A stretch of 64,000 nt of DNA. Source: JBCCHY01 sp039028495 (lineage in GTDB: Bacteria; Patescibacteriota; Saccharimonadia; Saccharimonadales; VXPC01). Each line of letters opens with the position of its first letter. Position 1 is the first letter of the stretch. A program made the position numbers and the translations under genes. The notes below the pieces were generated by a model that was not told the DNA's origin, ran no database searches, and saw only the letters and a list, made by a program, of their open reading frames with translations. Shown one piece after another: positions 1 to 6,630 of the stretch. The stretch lies in contig JBCCHY010000001.1 in NCBI GenBank assembly GCA_039028495.1, forward strand, positions 1 to 64,000, written 5' to 3'.

Positions 1-130
1 CAACAGATGCGGCCCGAGTGGCTCCACCACGCGTACTGTCGCGGCAAGGCCCGTCTCTGCGACTTGAACATCTTCCGGGCGAATGGCGAACTGCAGTTTT
101 GCCGGTCCGTCGGCTGGGCCCGCATATGCA
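1..130 (-). pseudogene. Fragment of a sugar-type ABC transporter ATPase (TOBE/OB domain)
   Basis: Read on the minus strand from about 130 to 1, one frame gives AYAGPADGPAKLQFAIRPED, then V and, a little later, VRVVEPLGPHLL. IRPEDV and VEPLG are hallmarks of the C-terminal TOBE region of UgpC/MalK-type ATPases. The ATPase domain that should precede it is absent: the frame meets a stop near 224-226 and the intervening DNA is repeat element A. The fragment runs off the left edge. Its G+C (about 64%, hand count) is far above the rest of the window, so it is either a decayed import or an assembly join. Confidence 0.5.
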
Positions 131-225
131 ATTACTTGTTCATTGCATGGGTATTCTGCTCCGGTGAGAGGATCACCCGAGAACGCCGTGCGTTCCCGAC
201 ACCTAAGGAAGAAAAATCTCCCCTA
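126..225. ncRNA. Repeat element A, copy 1 (candidate structured RNA)
   Basis: Shares an ordered set of stems with copies at 2245-2355 and 44986-45094. Here: stem ATGCAAT/ATTGCAT around loop TACTTGTTC, then CCGGTG-N7-CACC, then GAAC-N7-GTTC, then a CACCTAAGGAAG tail. Stem sequences differ between copies but pairing is kept, while the loop TACTYGYTC and GGATCACC are conserved. The terminal G-rich hairpin of the other copies is degenerate here. The strand of transcription is undecided. Confidence 0.55.
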
Positions 226-273
226 CCCGTGGCGGTAAGCACTTCAGGCACAGAGATAGAATCGAACTTCTCC

Positions 274-327
274 TGAGGACAGTAGCAGGTTGCTGTGCAT
301 ATGGCACTGCTCCTGCTGCTCCCGGAA
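274..327. ncRNA. Repeat element B, copy 1 (candidate structured RNA)
   Basis: A 54-nt segment matching 24017-24070 at 47 of 54 positions. It folds as a long hairpin: AGCAGG (284-289) pairs with CCTGCT (312-317), with an inner GTGC/GCAC stem around an ATATG loop. Six of the seven differences fall in three base pairs (282-319, 285-316, 286-315), and each changes compensatorily. The same segment can be read as a peptide (GCCAYGTAP) in both copies, but the paired changes favour an RNA. Confidence 0.6.
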
Positions 328-383
328 GGAAAATATACAAAGTATAATTGTAAACAATTAGCGATTATAGCCTGTGAAGACAG

Positions 384-408
384 TAAAAGAGCGGCTTTTG
401 CCGACTCT
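384..408 (-). terminator. Hairpin overlapping the stop of the isomerase gene
   Basis: On the minus strand the TAG stop runs into AGAG-tc-GGC-aaaa-GCC-g-CTCT followed by TTTA, a short stem-loop with a brief T run. It is probably the terminator of the isomerase gene. Confidence 0.5.
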
Positions 409-1450
409 ATTGCTGGCTGGTCTGAGTGTTCAATTCTTTTTTGAATTTTTCTATGAGATGCACTGGCGTTGGGTTAACACCATTCAGGATCGCCGTATAG
501 AGGCTAACGAAATCACCGTAGACAATGGTCCAGAGAAGCTGCTGCAGCATCGTGTCACCCTGCGCATTTACGACATGAGCCTTTGGCCTCTTGCCTGATA
601 GCAAGCGGTCACTCAATTCAAAACGCCTTTGGATACGCTCATGATCAAAACTGGAACGTAGATCGATTACTTCGTAGGGCTTATTAACTGGATGCGATGT
701 CCAACCCATGAATTCGTTGTGATTAAACTCTGGGTACTGCCCCCACCAGGCAATGTTTTTGGCGTTTTCGTTAAAACTAATCTTCCATTTATACGCTGCT
801 GGAGCCAGTACGGGTCCTGCATAGATCACTGGGCTGGAGCCGATCATTTCCTGGGCTAGTTGTTTTGCCGTGTTATCAGCTGTTGCTACACCGGGTACCC
901 AAGCAGTGATTGATTCCTTTAGAAACTCTGCTGCTTCATGAAGTGCGGCTTCAGCAGACTCTTCTGAGACTTGGCCGGCTCGCTCCAGCAGCACTACTAA
1001 TGCCTTTAGCGCGTACATGACTGCATAGCGCGGCTGAGATGCTTTAGGCAGCTCTACGTTGAGCAGACCTTTTTCACGGGCAAGATCCATGAGCCTTCCC
1101 CCACCATCTACAACCACTGTTTGGGCACCTTTGTGCAGTGCGTCTTCTAGACAAGAGACGGCCTCTTCTGTGTTGCCTGAATAGCTAGAGATGACCGCCA
1201 GCGTATCTGAGTCAACATATCTAGGTAGCTGGTAGTCACGAATAACTTCGAAGGGGACTTTATATCCTGGCCAGGTTACAGAAATAAGTGCCGCCAGTGC
1301 AGATCCACCCATACCAGCGAACACAATATTTTTAGGCTCACTCAGCTCTGGTATATCGAACTGGTGTTCTAACTGCTCCCACTGAGCGGCGGCCAATCCT
1401 AGCGCGTCCTCTGGATCAATATTTTGTACATAGTTTTGGTCATCAAGCAT
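407..1450 (-). CDS. Bifunctional phosphoglucose/phosphomannose isomerase (SIS family)
   Basis: A 347-aa SIS-domain protein of the archaeal/CPR-type bifunctional phosphoglucose/phosphomannose isomerase family, which interconverts fructose-6-phosphate with glucose- or mannose-6-phosphate in the cytosol. The sugar-phosphate binding loop GMGGSALA (residues ~46-53) and the SSYSGNTEEA motif (~88-97) are clear. A QPRYA segment and a C-terminal PGI-like half follow. Length is normal. The start is supported by a -10 box TATACT (1457-1462) exactly 6 nt upstream of the ATG and by the absence of a Shine-Dalgarno, suggesting a leaderless mRNA. The gene stands alone, ending in a hairpin. Confidence 0.85.
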   Translation of the reverse strand: MLDDQNYVQNIDPEDALGLAAAQWEQLEHQFDIPELSEPKNIVFAGMGGSALAALISVTWPGYKVPFEVIRDYQLPRYVDSDTLAVISSYSGNTEEAVSCLEDALHKGAQTVVVDGGGRLMDLAREKGLLNVELPKASQPRYAVMYALKALVVLLERAGQVSEESAEAALHEAAEFLKESITAWVPGVATADNTAKQLAQEMIGSSPVIYAGPVLAPAAYKWKISFNENAKNIAWWGQYPEFNHNEFMGWTSHPVNKPYEVIDLRSSFDHERIQRRFELSDRLLSGKRPKAHVVNAQGDTMLQQLLWTIVYGDFVSLYTAILNGVNPTPVHLIEKFKKELNTQTSQQ

Positions 1451-1521
1451 ATGATAAGTATATAGACGATAGGCGATAGACGGAAGAATTTAGAAAACAT
1501 AGCCCCATAAACACCCAAATT

Positions 1522-1557
1522 GGTGAAAAAACGAGACGATCGTCTCGTTTTTTCACC
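1522..1557. terminator. Perfect palindrome, copy 1 (bidirectional terminator-like)
   Basis: A 36-bp perfect palindrome with arm GGTGAAAAAACGAGACGA. The identical core recurs at 43603-43658 and 48334-48377. It lies between the LPRTG gene (minus, ending at 1613) and the isomerase gene start, so it is placed to terminate the former. The T6 tract lies inside the stem, so it is unlike an ordinary intrinsic terminator. Confidence 0.65.
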
Positions 1558-1612
1558 ATTTATTAGTACTACCCTCTCGAGCTTTGCTCGGTAGTAAGAC
1601 TTTGGCTGAACT

Positions 1613-2104
1613 CTAGCTGCGTGAGCGAGCGTAAATGTTATGAACCACACCAGCTATAACAGTTACTGCTACTAGAGCTAGTGCGTTTTCAGTTGGACCT
1701 GTACGAGGAAGTGAGGTTGCGGCTGGAGACTTGTCATTCTCGTCTGCGTCAGCGTCGTCTGTAGTAGTCTCGCTGGTTGAGTCATCATCACTCGTTGAGC
1801 TTGAGTCAGTGTCAGTTTCATTATCGACAACTGTAACTGAAGGACCGTCAGTGCTATCAGAGCTACTTGTGGTGCTTGGAGCAGTCACTGTCTGGACTGT
1901 GTCTCTGTCGTTAGAGTTATCTTCTGTTAGCTTGTTCCAAAGCCATCGTCCGCCCAAGAAAAGACTGAAAACAACTGCAAAAACTAGTAAAAATCCAAAC
2001 AGGCTCAAAAGAAGTGCCATTGGTCGACTGACATGGTCAGTGCTGCGTAGGTAGTCCTGGGCGTCATTTACGCCATCACGACCACGGTTCCAAAAATTAG
2101 CCAT
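1613..2104 (-). CDS. Membrane protein with LPRTG-type C-terminal anchor
   Basis: 163 aa. A short cytoplasmic start is followed by a membrane helix (~29-52), a long Ser/Thr/Asp linker (~60-125), then LPRTG (~132-136), a hydrophobic stretch and a basic RSRS tail: the layout of a sortase sorting signal. An N-terminal helix without an evident cleavage site plus an LPxTG tail is unusual. The protein may be a cell-wall spacer or a host-contact protein, but no function can be assigned. GTGAGG lies upstream of the ATG, and a good promoter is at 2135-2163. No sortase gene is visible in the window. The linker is low-complexity. Confidence 0.75.
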   Translation of the reverse strand: MANFWNRGRDGVNDAQDYLRSTDHVSRPMALLLSLFGFLLVFAVVFSLFLGGRWLWNKLTEDNSNDRDTVQTVTAPSTTSSSDSTDGPSVTVVDNETDTDSSSTSDDDSTSETTTDDADADENDKSPAATSLPRTGPTENALALVAVTVIAGVVHNIYARSRS

Positions 2105-2134
2105 AAAACCTCACATTTATTGCTTAATAATACT

Positions 2135-2163
2135 ATTCTAGCATAAACAGGAAATATTTGCAA
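2135..2163 (-). promoter_or_regulatory. Promoter of the LPRTG gene
   Basis: Minus strand TTGCAA (2158-2163), 17-nt spacer, TAGAAT (2135-2140), about 30 nt before the start codon. Confidence 0.6.
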
Positions 2164-2244
2164 GATAGTTTATTTAATAACTAGCTCTTGTCCTCTGTTG
2201 TGCAACATCATAGTGCGCAGGGGGATCGTCTTGCACAGATAGTC

Positions 2245-2355
2245 ATACTTTTGTAATTACTCGCTCATTACAGAAGTATTCTGCTCTCGGTGGGTGGATC
2301 ACCGGAGAAAGCCCCGCTTTCCCCGCGTCCAAGGGGGAAGGTATCCTTCCTCCTT
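2245..2355. ncRNA. Repeat element A, copy 2 (candidate structured RNA)
   Basis: A 13-bp stem (2245-2257 with 2267-2279, one G-U pair) closes loop TACTCGCTC. It is followed by GGTG-N7-CACC, GAAAGC/GCTTTC, and a terminal hairpin AAGGGGGAAGG/CCTTCCTCCTT ending six bases from the groEL stop codon. It therefore lies in the 3' region of groEL if transcribed on the minus strand. Confidence 0.65.
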
Positions 2356-2361
2356 AATCAG

Positions 2362-3999
2362 CTACATGCCCATGCCGGACATATCTGGGGCGGACTCTTC
2401 CTTTTCCGGAATATCGACCACTAATGCACCCATAGTCATGCTAGTGCCGGCTATACTGACTGCATTCTGGATGGCTTCGCGCGTCACGCGTGCTGGGTCA
2501 ACTACCCCTGTGGATTTCATATCCACTAATTTCTCAGGTGTGTTCACATTGAGACCTTGACCAGGCTTACTCTTACGCACCTGAGGTAGCCATTCGTCAG
2601 CATTCAGACCAGCATTTTCGAGCAGAATTCTAAACGGCATCTGCAGAGCATTTTCGAGTATCTGTGAGCCAGCTACAGCGGCTTGGTCATCTGTCTTTGG
2701 ACTGGATATAGCCGTCACTAGATTCACAAGAGTTACCCCACCACCTGGCACGATACCCTCATCCAGTGCTGCTTTGACCGCGGCGACAGCGTCGTCTACA
2801 CGGTATTTTTTCTCCTCTATCTCAGTCTCTGTGGCTCCACCTACCTTGATAACAGCAACTTTGCCGTTAAGCGCGGCAGCTCGCTCGTCTAGATGCTCCT
2901 TGTCGTATTCGCTATTTGCAGCAGCAGACTGGGTTTTGATCTCGGCTATTCGGCTTTTCAGATCAGCTGGCTTGCCTGCACCCTCGATAATTGTCGTACC
3001 GTCTTTGTCAGCAATAACCTTGCGAGCAGAGCCAACCATATCTAGGTCTGCGTCTTCAAAGCTATGGCCGCGGTCCTCGGAGATAACCGTTGCTCCAGTA
3101 AGTACTGCGATATCTTCGAGTACTCCGGCGCGGCGATCACCAAATGATGGGGCTTTGATGGCTAGTGTATTAAACACACCTTTTAGCTTGTTGAGCACTA
3201 GTGTGCCTAGCGCTTCACCCTCTACGTCTTCAGCGATGAGCACAACGTCTTTTTTGCCGGCTTGAGCAAGCTTTTCTAGGATCGGCAGGAATTCTTGAAT
3301 ATTGGTTAGCTTTTTATCTGTGATAACGACAGCTGGCTGTTCATACACTGCCTCCATTCGAGAAGTGTCTGTCACCATATAGGGGCTGACAAAGCCACGA
3401 TCGAAAGTGAAACCTTCGACAACTTCACTCTCCATACTTAGCCCCTGGCCCTCTTCGACCGTGACTACGCCGTCTTTACCGACGCTATCCATAACATCTG
3501 CGATCAAATCACCTATAGCAGCGTCTCCGGCAGATATGGTGGCTACTTGGGCAACCCGTTTTTTGTCAGAACCAATGTCTTCGCGCATACCCTCTAGCGC
3601 TTTGAGTGCGTCTTCTGCAGCCGCCTCGAGACCTTTCCTGAGTAGCATTGGGTTGTGGCCGGCTGCAATTAGCTTATTAGCCTCATTCAGGATGTGATAA
3701 GTCAACACAGTAACAGTAGTAGTGCCATCACCAGCCGCATCATTCATCTTGCTGGCAGCTTGTTTGATAAGTTCTGCACCGACCTTGTAGCCGTATGTTT
3801 CTGGGTCATTGTCAGCGAGCTCTACACCTTTAGCAACGGTCACGCCGTCATGAGTGATTGTTGGTGCACCGTAAGATTTAGCGATCACGACATTGCGGCC
3901 CTTTGGCCCCATAGTCGTCTTGACCGCATCGTAGAGAGCTTTTGCCCCACCCAGTAGACGCTCACGTGCGTCCGCATCATAAAATACTTGTTTTGCCAT
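2362..3999 (-). CDS. groEL: 60-kDa chaperonin GroEL
   Basis: 545 aa, normal length. It forms the ATP-driven folding chamber with GroES. Visible motifs: TMGPKGRNVVI and the DGDGTTT-equivalent AAGDGTTTVTVL in the equatorial domain, GGGVTLV near residue 410, and a C-terminal MSGMGM tail of the GGM type. It is the second gene of a groES-groEL operon, 15 nt after groES, with AGGAGG just ahead of the ATG. Repression by HrcA through the upstream CIRCE is expected. hrcA itself is not in the window. Confidence 0.98.
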   Translation of the reverse strand: MAKQVFYDADARERLLGGAKALYDAVKTTMGPKGRNVVIAKSYGAPTITHDGVTVAKGVELADNDPETYGYKVGAELIKQAASKMNDAAGDGTTTVTVLTYHILNEANKLIAAGHNPMLLRKGLEAAAEDALKALEGMREDIGSDKKRVAQVATISAGDAAIGDLIADVMDSVGKDGVVTVEEGQGLSMESEVVEGFTFDRGFVSPYMVTDTSRMEAVYEQPAVVITDKKLTNIQEFLPILEKLAQAGKKDVVLIAEDVEGEALGTLVLNKLKGVFNTLAIKAPSFGDRRAGVLEDIAVLTGATVISEDRGHSFEDADLDMVGSARKVIADKDGTTIIEGAGKPADLKSRIAEIKTQSAAANSEYDKEHLDERAAALNGKVAVIKVGGATETEIEEKKYRVDDAVAAVKAALDEGIVPGGGVTLVNLVTAISSPKTDDQAAVAGSQILENALQMPFRILLENAGLNADEWLPQVRKSKPGQGLNVNTPEKLVDMKSTGVVDPARVTREAIQNAVSIAGTSMTMGALVVDIPEKEESAPDMSGMGM

Positions 4000-4014
4000 T
4001 ACTCTATATTCCTC

Positions 4015-4281
4015 CTACTGCCCAACTACTGCTAGGACTTTGTCTTCTCGCACTAGTACATAGTCAGTACCACCATGCTTGACCTCTGTACCGCTAAAGC
4101 TTTCATAAATTATTTTGTCGCCCTTTTTGACACCGACAACCATTGGACCGACTGACTCAACAGTGGCTGTCTTGGGCTTTTCCTGTGCACCCTCAGGCAG
4201 ATAAATACCGCTGGATGTCTTTGTCTCTGCTTTGTCAGCAGTTGCTAACACTAGGTTAGCCAGTGGTGTGATTGTACTCAT
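4015..4281 (-). CDS. groES: 10-kDa co-chaperonin GroES
   Basis: 88 aa from the second in-frame ATG (MSTITPLANLVL). It is the lid of the GroEL chamber, with mobile-loop region KTSSGIYLPEGAQEKP and C-terminal DYVLVREDKVLAVV. The longer start at 4311 is rejected because its ATG lies inside the CIRCE operator and -10 region. The chosen ATG has AGGGA seven bases upstream and gives the usual family N-terminus. First gene of the operon with groEL. Confidence 0.95.
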   Translation of the reverse strand: MSTITPLANLVLATADKAETKTSSGIYLPEGAQEKPKTATVESVGPMVVGVKKGDKIIYESFSGTEVKHGGTDYVLVREDKVLAVVGQ

Positions 4282-4300
4282 CGCTGTTCCCTGTTTTATC

Positions 4301-4327
4301 CTGGCACTCATACTACCCGAGTGCTAA
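4301..4327 (-). promoter_or_regulatory. CIRCE operator (HrcA binding site)
   Basis: Minus strand TTAGCACTC-N9-GAGTGCCAG matches the CIRCE consensus TTAGCACTC-N9-GAGTGCTAA at 16 of 18 arm positions. It overlaps the groES promoter spacer and -10 box, so HrcA binding would block polymerase. Confidence 0.9.
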
Positions 4328-4338
4328 AAACAAGTCAA
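4310..4338 (-). promoter_or_regulatory. groES-groEL promoter
   Basis: Minus strand TTGACT (4333-4338), 17-nt spacer, TAGTAT (4310-4315). It starts directly after the stop codon of the upstream gene and is interleaved with CIRCE. Confidence 0.8.
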
Positions 4339-5097
4339 CTACGCTGCTGTTCTGGCAACATCAGGTGTATCGATAAGAGTGCTCGCATGCTCTATCCCAC
4401 GGCTCAAATCAGTTACGGGGTTGCCTGCAGCTCCTTCTACATAAGGAGCCAACACATGTTGTCTGAGTTTGTCTGTGTTGTCGTATCTGTTGTGTATCGC
4501 TGACCTAACGAAAGTTAGAATGTCATCAGTGAAAGGGGCCGTTCTTCTGTGGCCAGTTTCTGGCGTACCACCACCAGGTAAGTCAAAAACCGCAGCTTGA
4601 GATGTATCCTGACCGATTATTGCAAAGTTCTTTGTCTGCGCATCACCAAGCGATATACCTCGCGCATGCAATAACCCCATTGTGTGCGCAGTTGCACGAA
4701 CGCTCTCATCAACCATAGAAGCCACCGAAGGCTCGCTCGGATCTGTTCTCATTATTTCCGCCAGCGTTACGAGGCCGGGTATGTGCTCTGTGACATGATA
4801 TGTAGTCGATTGGCCAGCAGGTCTTTCTACGCTCAGTGACTTTAGAGTCAAAAACCCCATACCACTAAGAAGCTCATACATCGCTCTTTCGTGATGTGCA
4901 TCTTGTTCTCCACCGAGGTAAGCGTATGGCTTAACAGCGCGTATGTTCTTGCCCTCCTCACTAACAAAAAAGACGCCCTGTGCAGAACGAGACGCGGTCA
5001 GTGTGAGCCCGCCTTCAACAGCTGCTCCTGCATATGCATTCAAATAATCCTGCTGTAGTTGATTGCGGCTTTTATTACGCATGTCGGCTTGTTTCAC
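4339..5097 (-). CDS. Protein-kinase-fold (APH/LPS-kinase-like) protein
   Basis: 252 aa. HARGISLGDAQTKNFAI (~144-160) resembles the catalytic loop HxxxxxHGDxxxxN of kinase-fold phosphotransferases, and AVFDLPGG (~168-175) sits where the metal-binding DFG would be. A VKPYAYLGGE segment (~55-64) could hold the ATP-binding lysine. The loop has LGD where HGD is usual. The substrate is unknown; small-molecule or surface-lipid phosphorylation is possible. It overlaps the preceding gene by 23 bp, so the two are probably co-translated and may act together. The kinase assignment is from motifs only. Confidence 0.6.
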   Translation of the reverse strand: MKQADMRNKSRNQLQQDYLNAYAGAAVEGGLTLTASRSAQGVFFVSEEGKNIRAVKPYAYLGGEQDAHHERAMYELLSGMGFLTLKSLSVERPAGQSTTYHVTEHIPGLVTLAEIMRTDPSEPSVASMVDESVRATAHTMGLLHARGISLGDAQTKNFAIIGQDTSQAAVFDLPGGGTPETGHRRTAPFTDDILTFVRSAIHNRYDNTDKLRQHVLAPYVEGAAGNPVTDLSRGIEHASTLIDTPDVARTAA

Positions 5098-5692
5098 CCC
5101 AGGAGACCAATGGAATTTCTAAAATTTTGGCGATTCTTTCTTCCTCTTCGTTTTGTGAAGTAGTCTTTATGGTATCTGCTAAACCGACGCCAATTTCACT
5201 TAGCATGCCATCACGAGCCTCTACCAGCTCAACAGGTGGTAGCAAGTACATTCTGACAGGCTCTAGCCTATCAACCACTATCTGTTCAGGAGTAATAGAT
5301 CCGGGTAATACTCCATGGCTTGAAGACAAAGCCGCTAGATCTGAGCCTAGTTTAGTTAAGGCTCTAGATATAACGTCTAGAGCTCCTACTTCTGGTTGCT
5401 CAAGACCACCTTGGCGCTCACCGCTTACTTCGTTCAAGATGCCTAGCAGGCCATGTGCGTGAGGGGACAATCTGAGAAGCCTGCGGTCGTCTACCTGAAC
5501 TAGGTCTTGGATGAAGTCGGATCCATAGCTATGTTCTGGATAAGCTACACTCCGGGGTATGCCTAAAAAAGTATCATCATCACCAGTCATCTGGCATAGC
5601 TCCACATCATTTGGTAGAGCTATGCCTCTGAACACTCTGAAAGCTGCCGGAGTTAGCGTATGCGAGACAACATTAGGGGTATGTGAAGCCAT
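5075..5692 (-). CDS. Unrecognised protein, possible degenerate kinase fold
   Basis: 205 aa from MASHTPN. I do not recognise a family. HGVLPGSITPEQIVVD near residues 135-150 resembles the HGxxxPxNIxxD catalytic loop of kinase-fold proteins, matching the better kinase motif in the overlapping downstream gene. The start at 5692 rather than 5710 is chosen because TTGACT-17-TAGTAT lies so that TAGTAT is 8 nt before this ATG. No signal peptide or membrane segment. It could be a pseudokinase partner. Confidence 0.55.
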   Translation of the reverse strand: MASHTPNVVSHTLTPAAFRVFRGIALPNDVELCQMTGDDDTFLGIPRSVAYPEHSYGSDFIQDLVQVDDRRLLRLSPHAHGLLGILNEVSGERQGGLEQPEVGALDVISRALTKLGSDLAALSSSHGVLPGSITPEQIVVDRLEPVRMYLLPPVELVEARDGMLSEIGVGLADTIKTTSQNEEEERIAKILEIPLVSWGETSRHA

Positions 5693-5700
5693 ATCGGTAT

Positions 5701-5729
5701 ATACTAGCATAAATGCTTGGAAAAGTCAA
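5701..5729 (-). promoter_or_regulatory. Promoter of the kinase-like gene pair (leaderless)
   Basis: Minus strand TTGACT (5724-5729), 17-nt spacer, TAGTAT (5701-5706), then 8 nt to ATG. Transcription would begin at or within two bases of the start codon. Confidence 0.75.
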
Positions 5730-5764
5730 TCTATCCACCCCTGTTATGATATACTTTCCTACGA

Positions 5765-6628
5765 ATGACAAAAATAAACAAAAAAGTCCTAGTTAGCTCG
5801 GCAAAATGCTTTGCTGATGATGCTGCTATTAACTCACACATGGACAGCTCCATTGCAATAGATCAACAAAAAGCGGTTCAGGAACACGGCGAAATTACCA
5901 AGGCATTTCGGGCAGCTGGGATAGAGGTCACTCACGTCGACGAACCATCCAATTGTCAGGATGGGGTATACACCGCCAACTGGGCGCTCATAAGAAACGG
6001 CACCGCTGTCATGTCTCGCCTACCAAACGCACGAAAGAGCGAAGAAGCCCACGCCAAACAAATCTTAGAAGACCTGGGCTACGAGACTATTGTTCTAGCC
6101 GAGAACTCCCCTTTCAGTGGTCAGGGTGATGCACTTTTTTGTGGCGACTATCTCTTTGTCGGCACCACTTATAGAACGAGTCCTGCTGCCCAAGATGCGC
6201 TCGAAAAAACGTGGCCAGACGTAAAAGTAGTCAGGCTACAGACCATTCCTGAGCTCGATGCAGAAGGTATGCCTGTCATCAACCAGTATTCTGGCTGGCC
6301 GGACAGCTTTTTCTATGACCTCGACCTAGCACTAGCTGTAATTGACGAGAGCCTAATCGCTTGGTGCCCAGACGCTTTTGACACAGAATCACAAGAAAAA
6401 ATACGATCAATAAACGATGTTGAGAAAATAGAGGTTAGCCTAGAAGAGGCTAAGGAAGGCTTTGCCTGCAATCTCGTCAGCACTGGTGAGTACGTGATAA
6501 TGAGCGACCGCGCACCCGGGCTAAGGACTGAACTACTGCGACGAGGACTACAGGTCATTACGCCTAGCTGCACCGAACTCGTCAAAGGCGGCGGCTTTAT
6601 CCGCTGTATCTCACTAACCCTTGAGTAG
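5765..6628 (+). CDS. DDAH/amidinotransferase-family hydrolase
   Basis: 287 aa of the guanidino-modifying superfamily (dimethylarginine dimethylaminohydrolase / arginine deiminase-like). Seen: SGQGDALF (~118-125), where family members hold substrate, and the C-terminal GGGFIRCISL with Cys281 as the expected nucleophile. The reaction is probably hydrolysis of an arginine-type guanidinium to citrulline, but the substrate cannot be read from sequence. It is a single-gene unit with TATACT at 5750-5755, nine bases before the ATG. Transcription is convergent with murE, whose stop is only three bases away. Confidence 0.8.
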   Translation: MTKINKKVLVSSAKCFADDAAINSHMDSSIAIDQQKAVQEHGEITKAFRAAGIEVTHVDEPSNCQDGVYTANWALIRNGTAVMSRLPNARKSEEAHAKQILEDLGYETIVLAENSPFSGQGDALFCGDYLFVGTTYRTSPAAQDALEKTWPDVKVVRLQTIPELDAEGMPVINQYSGWPDSFFYDLDLALAVIDESLIAWCPDAFDTESQEKIRSINDVEKIEVSLEEAKEGFACNLVSTGEYVIMSDRAPGLRTELLRRGLQVITPSCTELVKGGGFIRCISLTLE

Positions 6629-6630
6629 GG

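Noticed and set aside
7..276. Plus-strand ORF at the left edge
   Set aside because: It is antisense to the TOBE fragment and crosses element A; no family resemblance.
1731..2054. Ser/Val-rich plus-strand ORF
   Set aside because: Mirror image of the Asp/Thr/Ser linker of the LPRTG gene.
2774..3265. Long plus-strand ORF inside groEL
   Set aside because: Ser/Ala-rich shadow of the groEL coding strand.
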